Counted from the stretch's first letter, positions 33,942 to 43,259 are shown. The stretch is 64,000 bases of DNA from Vibrio kanaloae (GCF_024347535.1 NZ_AP025498.1:310001-374000); one strand, 5' to 3'. The notes: generated by a model from the sequence alone, not told the origin. Program-made: numbers and translations.

Positions 33942-35232
33942 AAACCAACGCCTCCGTGATTGGCTTATTAACGCCTTTGCGAGCAGAGAAATAAGCAGCC
34001 AGCAAACAGATTGTCAGCACACCTAAAGTGGCGTAACCAACCAATTCCAATGAGAAGTAAATGTTGAGTGGGTAACCTTCGGTTCGACCCGGAGGCGGTG
34101 GCATTTGTATATCAACCACCAGCAGTAACACCGACACTAAGCCACTCACTAACGCACCGATCGCGCTGCCAATCAGTGCCAGCAATCCCGCCTCTTTTAA
34201 GAAGCCTGCCACGATTTCAGAAGGGTAACTGCCGAGTGCTGACAAGGTGCCAATCTCACGAGTGCGCTCGGTCACCGACATGGTCATGGTGTTAAACAAC
34301 GACACAAACACCACCAATGCCATCACCGCGCCCATGATGCCGAAGATCCGGTCGTAAAGATCTTTAACCTTGGTGTAGAAAAACGCGCGATCTTGCCATG
34401 GGGTGATCTCGATCTCTGTGCCTTGATCGTTTTGGCTCGCGCTATTTCGATCTAAAGTCGCTTGAATGCGTTGTTGAACGGTCGAGGTCTTGTTAGTTTC
34501 AAATAGGAACACCGATAGGGTGCTGACTTTGTCTGAGGCCAAAAGATCTTTAGCGCTGGTGATATGAACATACAACTGACGCTTATCCAGCTCAGGAACC
34601 CCTGTCGAGTAAATCCCCTGCACCTTAAAATCAAAGGCATTCAATGCACCATCACTGGTGGTGGCGAGCAATGTGACCCAATCACCAATGGCCACTTTGA
34701 GGTTACGAGCAAGGTCAGTTCCCAGCATTACTTGTGGCTCTTGACTATCGTATCTTGGGGATTTCACATCCGACAGGGTTTGCCCGCTGCGCACATCAAG
34801 GAAAGGTCCTTTCATGTCGAACTCACGCTCATTAACGCCCGTTCCCATAAAAATGGTCGATTTGCTGCCATTAGACACCAAGCCGCTGAAGTAGACTCGT
34901 GGTTGAACGCCACGCACATCACTGTCACCAATAATGCTCTTGGTTAGGGCTTGAACATTGTCTAGACCATTGCTCAGCGGCATGTCTTCATCTTGTTCAA
35001 AATAGCCGGGCGTGCTCAAAGTAAGATGACCAGTATCGCGCGCGGTCGATTCACGCAGAGATTCATAGGTGTAAAGCCCGTAGCCTCCTGCCGACGTCAG
35101 TGCAAATACCGCAATCGCGATGATCAACACCGAGAGCAGACTGCGGCGACCGTTTCTCAATAAATTAAGCCACGCTAAACGTACCGAGGTTGGAAGTAAA
35201 AACGTGCTCATTTTTTGTGTTAACTTGCCCAT
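33934..35232 (-). CDS. FtsX/MacB-family ABC transporter permease
   Basis: A 432-residue permease. One N-terminal span (SLLSVLIIAIAVFALTSAGGYG, near 30-50) is followed by a large periplasmic MacB-PCD domain and three C-terminal spans holding the FtsX domain (GIMGAVMALVVFVSLFNTMTMSVTERTREIGTLSALGS, near 300). This is the layout of MacB and LolC/E, which do not pump solutes through the membrane but push periplasmic cargo by mechanotransmission. With the LolA-like neighbour it is closest in logic to LolCDE. Thirteen bases overlap with the ATPase gene. Confidence 0.9.
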   Translation of the reverse strand: MGKLTQKMSTFLLPTSVRLAWLNLLRNGRRSLLSVLIIAIAVFALTSAGGYGLYTYESLRESTARDTGHLTLSTPGYFEQDEDMPLSNGLDNVQALTKSIIGDSDVRGVQPRVYFSGLVSNGSKSTIFMGTGVNEREFDMKGPFLDVRSGQTLSDVKSPRYDSQEPQVMLGTDLARNLKVAIGDWVTLLATTSDGALNAFDFKVQGIYSTGVPELDKRQLYVHITSAKDLLASDKVSTLSVFLFETNKTSTVQQRIQATLDRNSASQNDQGTEIEITPWQDRAFFYTKVKDLYDRIFGIMGAVMALVVFVSLFNTMTMSVTERTREIGTLSALGSYPSEIVAGFLKEAGLLALIGSAIGALVSGLVSVLLLVVDIQMPPPPGRTEGYPLNIYFSLELVGYATLGVLTICLLAAYFSARKGVNKPITEALVYV

Positions 35233-35918
35233 GAGATCGCCTCCGTTGCTGTGGCTTGTGGTGCCAGTTGTCCATCGATAAGTTCAATCACTCGATCACA
35301 ACGCTGCGCCATTCTTGGGTCGTGCGTTGCGACAATAAAGGTGGTGCCCATCTCGTGACCGAGCTCTTTCATAATGTCGATCACTAGGTTAGCGGTGTGA
35401 CTGTCTAGGCTCGCAGTCGGCTCATCGGCAATCACTAGGCTTGGGTTGTGGATCAGTGCTCTAGCTATCGCGACACGTTGTTGCTGGCCACCTGAAAGGT
35501 TGTCTGGTCGGTGATGAACGTAATCCCCTAGCCCAACACGCTCTAACATGTCTTGCGCTCTGCTCTGCTGTTCTTGCTTAGAGCATTGGTTCAACATCAA
35601 TGGGTAGGCTACGTTCTCAAGTGCCGTCATCACTGGAACCAGATTGAAGCGCTGAAATACAAAACCCAACGACTGACGGCGAAAACGCGCAGCGGCGATT
35701 TGCTCAGTCGGATACGGTTGGCCATCAATATCGCTCTGCCCTCGGTAGTCCATATCCAACAAACCAAGAATATTTAAAAGTGTGCTTTTTCCAGAACCCG
35801 ACGGGCCACACAACGCCACCATTTCACCACGCTGGATATGTCCGTCGACTCCGTTTAATGCATCAACACGTTGACCGCCCGTGACATATGCTTTGCCGAT
35901 ATCTTTAAATTCAATCAT
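35220..35918 (-). CDS. ABC transporter ATP-binding protein, LolD/MacB type
   Basis: A 232-residue nucleotide-binding subunit. Walker [10 protein letters not shown] is near residue 39, the signature [15 protein letters not shown] near 140 and Walker [14 protein letters not shown] near 160. It belongs to the LolD/MacB/FtsE family that pairs with FtsX-fold permeases. The AAGGA site is 5 bases before the ATG. It precedes the permease in a seven-gene operon, and it follows the TPR-like gene by 44 bases. Confidence 0.94.
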   Translation of the reverse strand: MIEFKDIGKAYVTGGQRVDALNGVDGHIQRGEMVALCGPSGSGKSTLLNILGLLDMDYRGQSDIDGQPYPTEQIAAARFRRQSLGFVFQRFNLVPVMTALENVAYPLMLNQCSKQEQQSRAQDMLERVGLGDYVHHRPDNLSGGQQQRVAIARALIHNPSLVIADEPTASLDSHTANLVIDIMKELGHEMGTTFIVATHDPRMAQRCDRVIELIDGQLAPQATATEAISWAS

Positions 35919-35962
35919 TCCTTGTCCTCTGATGACCCATGATTCTTAAGCGTTCGCAGCTA

Positions 35963-36643
35963 TTATTTGGCTTTCGCTATTAGGGCTTTCGCCGTCATTG
36001 TCTCGATGTTGCCAGCATCGGTGTTTTCCATTTTTTCAAGCCACACTTGTGCTTGTTTGAAGTCTTCAGCACGAATCGATGCGGTAATGGCGTAACGGTA
36101 AATCCACGATGTCGCTGCGAAATGTTGTTGCTGGAAATCATCTTCCGCGAGTAACGAGAGGAACAGGTCATAACCACGGTCAAAATGGTTAAACATGTCT
36201 GGTAGCGAAGTGTAAGTCACCGCAGCCATTGCGCGAGTTAGGTAAGAATCTGGCAGCCCTTGAACACGAGGTTGCTCATGAATCGGTTGGTCTTCGTCTT
36301 TCAGCAGCACCAGTGATTTATCGATGGTTGATAAGCCTTTCTCCACATACTTCATCTTGTTCCAAGGCAAGAACGCATCACGCCCCATCAGGGTTTCTGT
36401 GCTACCTAGGTAAACCAAAGTCAGTGGTGTCGCACCTTCTTGTTGCAGCGTATCGTTAAGGCGTTCGTAAGCCACCTCAACCAGATCTTCATTGCCTTGC
36501 GCGGCTTGATTGTAGATATCAAGCACGTCTGAACTTGGGTTAGCCAAAGCTAATGACGGTGCAAAAGAAACAAGCGCAATCAGTAATGAACGCTTAAGCA
36601 GAGAAGTGGTAAAGCCTGAATTAAATGAGTGTGAAGTAGTCAT
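35963..36643 (-). CDS. Periplasmic helical-repeat (TPR-like) protein
   Basis: A 226-residue protein. The signal peptide runs to about SLALA. The mature part is helical with TPR-like pairs (LTLVYLGSTETLMGRDAFLPWNKMKYVEKGL, then SWIYRYAITASIRAEDFKQAQVWLEKME). I cannot name a family. As first gene of the ABC-LolA-barrel operon it may be an accessory or substrate-binding part. A 356-base region upstream holds the likely promoter. Confidence 0.65.
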   Translation of the reverse strand: MTTSHSFNSGFTTSLLKRSLLIALVSFAPSLALANPSSDVLDIYNQAAQGNEDLVEVAYERLNDTLQQEGATPLTLVYLGSTETLMGRDAFLPWNKMKYVEKGLSTIDKSLVLLKDEDQPIHEQPRVQGLPDSYLTRAMAAVTYTSLPDMFNHFDRGYDLFLSLLAEDDFQQQHFAATSWIYRYAITASIRAEDFKQAQVWLEKMENTDAGNIETMTAKALIAKAK

Positions 36644-36999
36644 GATTTCTAGTCCCTTTCAAATGTTGACGTTGAAAGGTTAACTAGAATTTGTCGTGCC
36701 GTTGTATCAATGCGACGAATGGTAATGACGAGGAGTGAATGGTTGAGTTAGGGCGTGAGTGGGGCAGAACGGAAAACGAAAAAGTAACAGCAACACAAAA
36801 TCGGATAGCTCAGAGCTGACTCATTTCTGCGCCAAAGTGAGCCAGAGGGCGATTGACTTCCATATTGCATTATATGCAAATTTTTCAGTTGGTTAGGTAG
36901 AATACTTGAGATATGCTGAATGTATGAACTCGTACTCGCTCGATATTAAAATGTTATATTTGCTCTTAATTTAGCGTTATATTTGTTAAGGATATAGAA
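36644..36999. other. Divergent control region between ABC operon and EAL gene
   Basis: A 356-base region with no gene. It holds TTGCAT-TAT-ATGCAA (near 36866) and a direct repeat GTTATATTTG at 36953-36962 and 36976-36985 just before the EAL gene. The latter could be a regulator site. No ECF-like or TyrR-like motif was found. Confidence 0.55.
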
Positions 37000-37767
37000 A
37001 TGAAAGAAGAACCTATAATTTATGACAGATTGTCATGTGATAATTGTTCTGATAAAAGCAAACTTGACTTCGACTTCACAATGGCTTTTCAGCCAATTAT
37101 CAACTGCAAAACGAATCAAATTTATGGGTATGAAGCTTTGGTTCGAGGTTTAAACAATGAATCAGCATTTTCAATAATATCTAAAGTAAATGATGATAAT
37201 CGTTATTTATTTGATCAACTATGTCGAGTTAAGGCGATAGCACTTGCATCCGAATTAAAAATTGATTCAATACTTAGTATTAACTTTCTACCAAATGCTA
37301 TATACAAACCCGAACGTTGTATTCGCACAACATTAGATGCGGCCAATAAATATAATTTTCCAATTGATAAAATAATGTTTGAGTTTACAGAAGTTGAAAA
37401 AATTGAAGATATTAATTTAATTAAAAGTATAGTTGATTATTACAGTAAATTAGGATTTAAGACTGCAATTGATGATTTTGGCTCAGGTTATGCAGGCTTA
37501 GGATTGTTAGCTGAACTTCAGACCAGTATAGTAAAGTTTGATATGGAACTCATTCGCAATATTGATAAAGATCACGCTCGCCAATCAATAGTAAAAAACT
37601 GCTTAAATATATTTCGTGATTTGAAAATCACCCCTTTAGCTGAGGGTATTGAGACTAAAGAAGAATTCATCTGCTTGCGAGATTTTGGCATTGAATTAAT
37701 GCAAGGGTATTTATTTGCTAAACCTGGCTTTGAAAGTCTGCCAAATGTAGATTTCAGTAAATTTTAA
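37000..37767 (+). CDS. EAL-domain cyclic-di-GMP phosphodiesterase
   Basis: A 255-residue single-domain EAL protein with no membrane span or sensor. The motifs are YEALVRG near 46, NFLPNAI near 107, EFTEVEKIED near 141, AIDDFGSGYAGL near 166, KFDMELIRNI near 188, and AEGIETKEE with QGYLFAKP at the end. All look active, so it probably breaks cyclic-di-GMP. The N-terminal 25 residues contain Cys-x2-Cys (LSCDNCSDKS), a possible small redox or metal site. Base composition is clearly AT-rich compared with neighbours, hinting at recent acquisition. Confidence 0.88.
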   Translation: MKEEPIIYDRLSCDNCSDKSKLDFDFTMAFQPIINCKTNQIYGYEALVRGLNNESAFSIISKVNDDNRYLFDQLCRVKAIALASELKIDSILSINFLPNAIYKPERCIRTTLDAANKYNFPIDKIMFEFTEVEKIEDINLIKSIVDYYSKLGFKTAIDDFGSGYAGLGLLAELQTSIVKFDMELIRNIDKDHARQSIVKNCLNIFRDLKITPLAEGIETKEEFICLRDFGIELMQGYLFAKPGFESLPNVDFSKF

Positions 37768-37973
37768 TTGAGTGTATATATTCGGAAAATATAACAAGTC
37801 ATTCAAGTAAGAAGGTTAAGTTCCGCTTCGCTACCACAATTTTAGCAATCTATTATCAGCCTCTTAATGAAACGTTGGAACGAAGTCGAAAGGAATGTGT
37901 CATTTTTAACGTTCCAATCTTATTCTCATGATTTTTACTCTAGAACAGGATTTACTTTATCGACATAGCTAAG

Positions 37974-38010
37974 ATGGAGATACACTAACAGGATACTGAG
38001 TGATCTCCAT
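37974..38010. terminator. Hairpin between EAL and GST genes
   Basis: ATGGAGAT-a-CACT, 12-base loop, AGTG-ATCTCCAT: a 12-bp stem with one bulge. The two genes converge on it; there is no clear T-run. Confidence 0.5.
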
Positions 38011-38043
38011 ACATACACCACATTTTATAATAGTTAGCTGTAG

Positions 38044-38811
38044 TTATTTGTCCCACCACTCATTTTGGATCTGAGCAAGAGTATAACTTTTTCGATGTTG
38101 CATTCTTAAGTAGTAACTTGATATTTCTGGGAAATTATCCTTATCTAACCACTTACTATAACCCAACAAGTCAAGTCTTGAGAGCACTACAGTCCAAATT
38201 ACATCAGCTAGTGTATAAACATTGCCTAAAAGAAATTGATTACCTTCAAGTTGCTTTTCAGAAAATGAAATAGCTTCCAATGCATATTGTTCAACCTTTT
38301 CTATATGCTTGCTATCAACCCTAAATACTTTACTATTTTCTGAGCGATCTGCACAAACAATATAGTTATCTTTAAGTTCAGGATATTTATCAGCCATTAA
38401 GAGTGCCTTGGTGATACGGGAATTCAATATTTTTTCAGATTTTTCCATCGATGGATGACGCGAATAACTAAGGATCTGAAGATCAATGCCATCAGCTAAA
38501 TTAATTAACTTATCCATTAATTGACAATTACTTTCACCTGATGGTATCAAGTTGTTACCTTCTGATAAAGAAGCGATGGATCGAATAATATAAGCAGAAT
38601 CAGTCAATACTTTGGTTGTACCATTTCGAATCTCCACTGTAGGGATTACTCCTTGTGGGTTTAATTTCAAATACCATGGGTCTAACTGCTCTTGTTTTCG
38701 CATAATATCAATAACACGACCAGACCAAGCAAGCCCTTTTTCTTCAAGTGCGAGTCTTACTTTCATCGAACACACGGATAGTGGGTGATGATAAAGCATT
38801 AATGATGTCAT
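38044..38811 (-). CDS. Glutathione S-transferase family protein
   Basis: A 255-residue cytoplasmic GST. The thioredoxin-like N-terminal domain has YHHPLSVCSMKVRLALEEKGL, where Ser/Cys near residue 12-14 could bind glutathione, and VIPTVE with DSAYIIRSIA, the conserved cis-proline and SNAIL-like regions. The helical C-terminal domain has YTLADVIWTVVLSRLDLLG. No substrate is apparent. It lies in a stretch of AT-rich accessory genes. Confidence 0.85.
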   Translation of the reverse strand: MTSLMLYHHPLSVCSMKVRLALEEKGLAWSGRVIDIMRKQEQLDPWYLKLNPQGVIPTVEIRNGTTKVLTDSAYIIRSIASLSEGNNLIPSGESNCQLMDKLINLADGIDLQILSYSRHPSMEKSEKILNSRITKALLMADKYPELKDNYIVCADRSENSKVFRVDSKHIEKVEQYALEAISFSEKQLEGNQFLLGNVYTLADVIWTVVLSRLDLLGYSKWLDKDNFPEISSYYLRMQHRKSYTLAQIQNEWWDK

Positions 38812-38981
38812 AGTGTTAGGAACCTATCTTCTAAGTTTTGAATAAACGAGTTAAATCGCTTCATATTCTCGGTTTAACTAGCAGCATACGTGGTAATACA
38901 TCAACATCGGGCTTATCTAAAAAACGATGTTTAAGTACACCTGAAGCATTGGTAAGAAAAACGCTTCACTTTACCGTTAAA

Positions 38982-39374
38982 TTAATACTGTTTTAACCAA
39001 AGCACGCCAGCAGGTGTCAATTGATATGACGCTATTTTCTTTTTAGCTAAAGGTAATTCATCTAATATGTTTTGTGCTTCATTTTCGGTTTTCGCTTTGA
39101 TAAAGAAAATCACTTTGCCAACATCACCTTTACGCACAATCACTTCCGATTTTTTGTTGTCTAGGTAGACATTCTCTATTGTGCCACTAACCCATAGTTC
39201 TAAAACTTTATCCATCTGCTCTTTTAGGGTAGTTTTGAATAAGTTGGCATCATTCACTTCAAGCGTCCACGTAACCATATATGTGTTGCGCATGTCAGCA
39301 TCACTCGCGTGTACTGGTGAAATTGAAGTAAAACTCAATAAAATGAGTGATATAGCAAGTAGTAGTTTTTTCAT
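38982..39374 (-). CDS. Exported dimeric alpha-beta-barrel-like protein
   Basis: A 130-residue protein with a clear signal peptide (KKLLLAISLILLSFTSISPVHA). The mature part, NTYMVTWTLEVNDANLFKTTLKEQM, GKVIFFIKAKTENEAQNILDELP and QLTPAGVLWL, recalls muconolactone-isomerase/YCII-like ferredoxin-fold proteins. An exported member is unusual, and the function is unknown. The start at 39374 is preferred because AGG lies 9 bases upstream, while it abuts the earlier ATG. It is divergent from the LysR gene at 39587 across about 210 bases and is a likely target of it. Confidence 0.6.
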   Translation of the reverse strand: MKKLLLAISLILLSFTSISPVHASDADMRNTYMVTWTLEVNDANLFKTTLKEQMDKVLELWVSGTIENVYLDNKKSEVIVRKGDVGKVIFFIKAKTENEAQNILDELPLAKKKIASYQLTPAGVLWLKQY

Positions 39375-39586
39375 AATATTCATCCTAGATAAAGTCTCAT
39401 TGTGTTGTCGTATTTAAAGGTCAAACTCTAATGATAACCACTTACGTAAAAGGTAATCATCACTCACCCCATTGTTCATTTTTTGTTATCGGGTCGGTTT
39501 CAAATTGTTAACTTCAATTTTATTGTATTTATAGGGTGAAATATATATGCTTAAAGTAAACTCATTGTTTACTCACGAGTGCTAAT

Positions 39587-40474
39587 GTGAATATTTTAAC
39601 TCTTATGGAAACTTTTTCTGTTGTTGTTGATACAGGAAGTTTTACGGCGGCAGCGGAGAAACTTGGGTTCTCTAAATCATTTATCAGCAAACAGATCTCC
39701 ACCTTGGAAGATGATTTAGGAACTCGCCTACTATATCGTACGACTCGTAAATTGAGCTTGTCTGATGAAGGCGGACAGTTCTATAAGCACTGTAAGATAA
39801 TTATGGCAGAAGCTGAGAATGCTCGGGCTGAGGTCATGGATAGCCAAGGCGCACCAAAGGGAAAAATACGCCTAACATTACCTCAAAGTCTTATCATTTC
39901 AGGTTTTGGTCAATTACTAATAGAATTTCAACTCCAGTATCCAGAAATTGAGCTTGAGGTAATAGCCAGTGGGCGTACTGAAGATTTAGTGGAAGAAGGT
40001 ATAGATATTGCGCTAAGAGTAGGACAATTAGAAGACTCCTGTCTTATCTCTCGTCGGTTAGCAGACTGCACATTTCAAGTCGTCGCTTCTCCCCAATATA
40101 TAAGAAAATCGGGAACACCTTACCAACCAGCAGATCTAATGGAACATAATTGCTTAATTTATAGTGACTCCAAGATTAATCGGGGCTGGCCGTTTCTCTC
40201 TCCTAGTGGTGAATCAATTACTGTAAAGGCAAAAGGTAGTTTAACGAGTAATGATGGTGGTTTAATAGTTGAGAGCATTCTTCGTGGGTTAGGCATAGGC
40301 TTTGGACCTAGTTTTTTATTCAAGAATGATATTGAAGAGGGCCGCTTGCAATTACTACTTAGCGATTACTACCAACCAGCCACTACAATTTCAGCCTTAT
40401 ATCCACTAAATCGAAATCTATCAAGACGAGTCAGGATGTTGGTTGATTATTTATCTGAGAGACTATCGGTTTAG
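39587..40474 (+). CDS. LysR family transcriptional regulator
   Basis: A 295-residue LysR regulator. The helix-turn-helix is at FSVVVDTGSFTAAAEKLGFSKSFISKQISTLEDDLG (residues 10-45) and the effector domain at KIRLTLPQSLIISGFG onward. EEGIDIALRVGQLEDS is the typical cleft region. It is divergent from the exported small gene and the GST, which may be its targets. GTG is taken as the start, though an ATG six codons later is possible. It belongs to the CrgA-like branch. Confidence 0.88.
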   Translation: MNILTLMETFSVVVDTGSFTAAAEKLGFSKSFISKQISTLEDDLGTRLLYRTTRKLSLSDEGGQFYKHCKIIMAEAENARAEVMDSQGAPKGKIRLTLPQSLIISGFGQLLIEFQLQYPEIELEVIASGRTEDLVEEGIDIALRVGQLEDSCLISRRLADCTFQVVASPQYIRKSGTPYQPADLMEHNCLIYSDSKINRGWPFLSPSGESITVKAKGSLTSNDGGLIVESILRGLGIGFGPSFLFKNDIEEGRLQLLLSDYYQPATTISALYPLNRNLSRRVRMLVDYLSERLSV

Positions 40475-40774
40475 TAGCATTTATAGAGTTCCACAAATTG
40501 TTTAGTTTACAACCAAGGAAGCCATTTTAGTTCATAGGCCTTTTTAATTAAATAAGGCAGAAAATACAATAATCGGTGCTAGGCATACATTTAATCAATT
40601 TTTCCCATATTTTCGCTAATTCGTGTTTTGCTAATTTAAGTAAAGGCTCGAAGAAGCTTTTATCCAATTGTGAACTTCAGAACGAACGCTTTCACGTATT
40701 CTAAGTGGGTACAAATAAAAATAGCCGCTAATTAGCGGCTATTTTTGTTTATCCAAGAGAAGCTTCTATTACTT
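40475..40774. other. Gap with terminator between LysR and GarR-like genes
   Basis: A 300-base gap between convergent genes. It holds a perfect 30-base palindrome at 40717-40746 (AAAAATAGCCGCTAA and its complement) that makes a bidirectional terminator. Nothing else was recognised. Confidence 0.75.
40717..40746. terminator. Bidirectional palindromic terminator
   Basis: A perfect 15+15 palindrome with A and T ends. A hairpin forms on either strand. Confidence 0.9.
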
Positions 40775-41650
40775 CTACTTCTTAGTCTCTTCAACCACAG
40801 CTTTCATCAATACTGACGTATCCATGCGGCCTTGTCCTTCGGCAGACAGTGCCTTGTAGGCGTTGTTGGTCTTTTCAGTCAGTGGAAGTTGGATGCCTTG
40901 GCGCTCTGCTTCATCTAGGCAGAAGCCTAAGTCTTTGATCATCCAATCAATGGCAAAGCCGAAATCAAACTTGTCTTGCGCCATTGTGGTTGCGCGGTTT
41001 TCCATCTGCCATGAACCAGCGGCGCCATTTTTAAGGCAATCGACCAGAGTTGGGATATCCAAACCTGATTTTTCAGCAAGTACCAAGCCTTCAGATAAGC
41101 CGTTCAATACACCCGCGATGCAGATCTGGTTAACCATTTTCGCGCGTTGGCCTTGGCCGACTTTACCCATCAGAACCGACGACTTACCGTAAGCTTCGAA
41201 CAAAGGTTGAAGGTCGTTGAATTGCGCTTGTTCGCCGCCACACATGATGGTCAACACGCCGTTTTCTGCGCCCGCTTGGCCACCAGACACTGGTGCATCC
41301 ATAAAGCGAATACCCGATTGCTTGGCTGCCACTTCAAGCTCTTCAGACAGTACTGCAGACGTTGTTGTGTGGTCGACAAGAATCGCGTTTGGCTTCATCG
41401 CGGCCAATGCGCCAGTTTCGCTGGTTGTCATGCTGCGTACGTCGTCATCATTACCTACACAAACCAATACCACGTCAGCTTCTGCGACACACTCAGCCAC
41501 GCTCTCAGCGGCTTTACCTTGGTGTTTATCAACCCAGTCTAATGCTTTGCTATGAGTGCGGTTAAATACCGTTACTTCAAAACCGGCTTTGACTAGGTGT
41601 CCTGCCATTGGGAAACCCATTACGCCTAGCCCGATAAAACTTACTTTCAT
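40775..41650 (-). CDS. NAD(P)-dependent beta-hydroxyacid dehydrogenase (GarR/MmsB-like)
   Basis: A 291-residue dehydrogenase of the 3-hydroxyisobutyrate/tartronate-semialdehyde reductase family. The Rossmann motif GLGVMGFPMAGHL is at residues 7-19, the substrate motif DAPVSGGQAGAENG near 118 and the catalytic Lys in GQRAKMVNQ near 170. Substrate could be tartronate semialdehyde, succinic semialdehyde or 3-hydroxyisobutyrate, and no operon partner decides. Its ATG overlaps the TGA of a decayed LysR reading frame just upstream. Confidence 0.88.
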   Translation of the reverse strand: MKVSFIGLGVMGFPMAGHLVKAGFEVTVFNRTHSKALDWVDKHQGKAAESVAECVAEADVVLVCVGNDDDVRSMTTSETGALAAMKPNAILVDHTTTSAVLSEELEVAAKQSGIRFMDAPVSGGQAGAENGVLTIMCGGEQAQFNDLQPLFEAYGKSSVLMGKVGQGQRAKMVNQICIAGVLNGLSEGLVLAEKSGLDIPTLVDCLKNGAAGSWQMENRATTMAQDKFDFGFAIDWMIKDLGFCLDEAERQGIQLPLTEKTNNAYKALSAEGQGRMDTSVLMKAVVEETKK

Positions 41651-41823
41651 TTCTTTCTCCTTTTCATTTGACTGAGCTCATCACTATGAACTGATTGAAA
41701 ACATTCAATCAAAGCGTCGATGAGCAAGGTCAATGCCTTCGGCTGATATTTTCTTTCTTTGTACACTAAATACGCTTGGCGATCACCCCGATGATACTCA
41801 GGGAGTACCTAAATCAGATTCAT
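41647..41823 (-). pseudogene. Remnant of a LysR-type regulator (C-terminus)
   Basis: The minus-strand frame upstream of the GarR-like gene reads VLPEYHRGDRQAYLVYKERK then YQPKALTLLIDALIECFQS, the end of a LysR effector domain, and stops with TGA overlapping the next ATG (ATGA). Before VLPEY the frame has an in-frame TAG where this family normally has Gln (CAG). The rest of the gene is missing. It was probably an adjacent regulator lost by deletion. Confidence 0.78.
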
Positions 41824-41940
41824 GTCGGGATAAGACGAACAATATAATGAAGTTCAGCGATAAATCGCGACCAGAGAACGCTTTGTCAGCCGTACATTAT
41901 GGAACGATGATCAAGGAAAATCAGATATAACGTTCATAAA

Positions 41941-41965
41941 AAAACCGAGCACTAGGCTCGGTTTT
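41941..41965. terminator. Terminator downstream of the YeeN-like gene
   Basis: A 10-bp stem AAAACCGAGC / GCTCGGTTTT with loop ACTAG and T-rich tails on both strands. Confidence 0.9.
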
Positions 41966-41990
41966 TTAATAACTGTTGTTACTGTAAAAA

Positions 41991-42707
41991 TTACAGCTCA
42001 GCGTTGTGGTAAACCTGCTGAACGTCATCACAGTCGTCAAGCATGTCTAAGAACTTCTGGAACTTCTCAGAATCTTCTTCAGCTACTGGCGTAGTTGTTT
42101 GAGGAACGAAAGTGATTTCCTCAACGTCTAGCGTTAGCTCTGGGAACGCAGTGTTTAGTGCTGTCTTCGTTTTGAAGAACTCAGTCGTTGGAGCGAATAC
42201 AGTGATAACACCGTCTTCTAGCTCAACGTCAGTCACGTCTACGTCTTCCATCATTAACGTTTCTAGGATGATCTCGTCATCTTCGCCTTTGAACTGGAAT
42301 ACAGCTTGGTGAGCGAACATATGGGAAACAGTACCTTCAACACCGATTTTCGCGCCAGTCTTAACGAAACATTGGCGAACGTCTTGGAACGTACGGTTGC
42401 CGTTGTCAGTTAGACAGTCAACGATTACGCTTGTGCCACCAGGGCCAAAACCTTCGTAACGAGCAGGTTGGAAGTCTTCACCGCCGCCGCCGTTTGCTTT
42501 ATCGATCGCTTTGTCGATAACGTGAGCGGGTACTTGGTCTTTCTTCGCTTTAGCAATCAGGTGCTTAAGAGGTAGGTTCATATCTGGGTCAGAGCTACCG
42601 TTCTTAGCCAGTACGTAAATCTCTTTACCGTATTTAGAATAAACTTTAATTTTTGCGCCTGCAGTTTTCGCCATTGAGGCCTTGCGCACTTCAAAACTTC
42701 TTCCCAT
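41991..42707 (-). CDS. yeeN: YebC/PmpR family protein, YeeN type
   Basis: A 238-residue cytoplasmic protein of the TACO1/YebC family, like E. coli YeeN in length. The start is [19 protein letters not shown]. Other signatures are [32 protein letters not shown], and [24 protein letters not shown]. The acidic C-terminus is [13 protein letters not shown]. Family members bind DNA or help ribosomes translate difficult stretches; the role of the YeeN branch is less clear. An AGAGAGAAG site lies before the ATG. Confidence 0.9.
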   Translation of the reverse strand: MGRSFEVRKASMAKTAGAKIKVYSKYGKEIYVLAKNGSSDPDMNLPLKHLIAKAKKDQVPAHVIDKAIDKANGGGGEDFQPARYEGFGPGGTSVIVDCLTDNGNRTFQDVRQCFVKTGAKIGVEGTVSHMFAHQAVFQFKGEDDEIILETLMMEDVDVTDVELEDGVITVFAPTTEFFKTKTALNTAFPELTLDVEEITFVPQTTTPVAEEDSEKFQKFLDMLDDCDDVQQVYHNAEL

Positions 42708-42803
42708 CGGGATCTTCTCTCTGATTCAATTAACGGTGAAAATTCTAGCAAATTACTGTGTCATTTCAATTCTACAGCATTGCTGGGCAAGGTTTATCTG
42801 CGT

Positions 42804-43013
42804 TTATGCGACACCCATTACCCGTTTGTATTTTTCTACAGACTGCTCAAACCACACCTTTTCATCAGGGTCACTTAGCTTCATTGCTTCTTCAACAATG
42901 GCTTCAGGGCCACATTTTGCTTGCTTTAGTTTCCATACAAGAAACGATGCTTGCTTATCCAGTTCGATTTTATTTTTCTCGCTGGGTGGAAGGAGTGAAA
43001 GGTTGATAGACAT
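42804..43013 (-). CDS. DUF3283 family protein
   Basis: A 69-residue small protein starting MSINLSLLPPSEKNKIELDKQA. The start at 43013 has AAGG 8 bases upstream and leaves out a longer hydrophobic frame. It contains FLVWKLKQAKCGPEAIVEEAM and DEKVWFEQSVEKYKRVM. DUF3283 is a Vibrionaceae family with no known function. It is transcribed alone. Confidence 0.83.
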   Translation of the reverse strand: MSINLSLLPPSEKNKIELDKQASFLVWKLKQAKCGPEAIVEEAMKLSDPDEKVWFEQSVEKYKRVMGVA

Positions 43014-43134
43014 TATTAGCCTTCGTCTGTAATACACTTGGCCGAGAAATATATCATAGAGCAGGATCATAAAACCAATACTATGAGCATTAGTGGGTGG
43101 ATGCAGGGCGAGAAAACAGCAAATCGCTGATGTA

Positions 43135-43166
43135 CATCAAGCTACTTTGAGAGAAGTAGCTTGATG
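43135..43166. repeat. 13-bp perfect hairpin upstream of DUF3283
   Basis: CATCAAGCTACTT, 6-base loop TGAGAG, AAGTAGCTTGATG. It is not followed by a T-run. It lies between phhB and the DUF3283 gene, so it might be an mRNA end or a regulatory structure. It overlaps the small palindrome GATGTACATC. Confidence 0.6.
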
Positions 43167-43259
43167 AGAAAGTATTGAGTATTCGACTCACCGAATGAGC
43201 CGAATAATGAGGTAATCACATCAAAAAGACTGCAAAAGAGTAACCCCCTAATCTACAAA

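Noticed and set aside
41733..41930. Plus-strand frame of 65 residues upstream of the GarR-like gene
   Set aside because: It overlaps the minus-strand LysR remnant, which explains the coding-like composition better.
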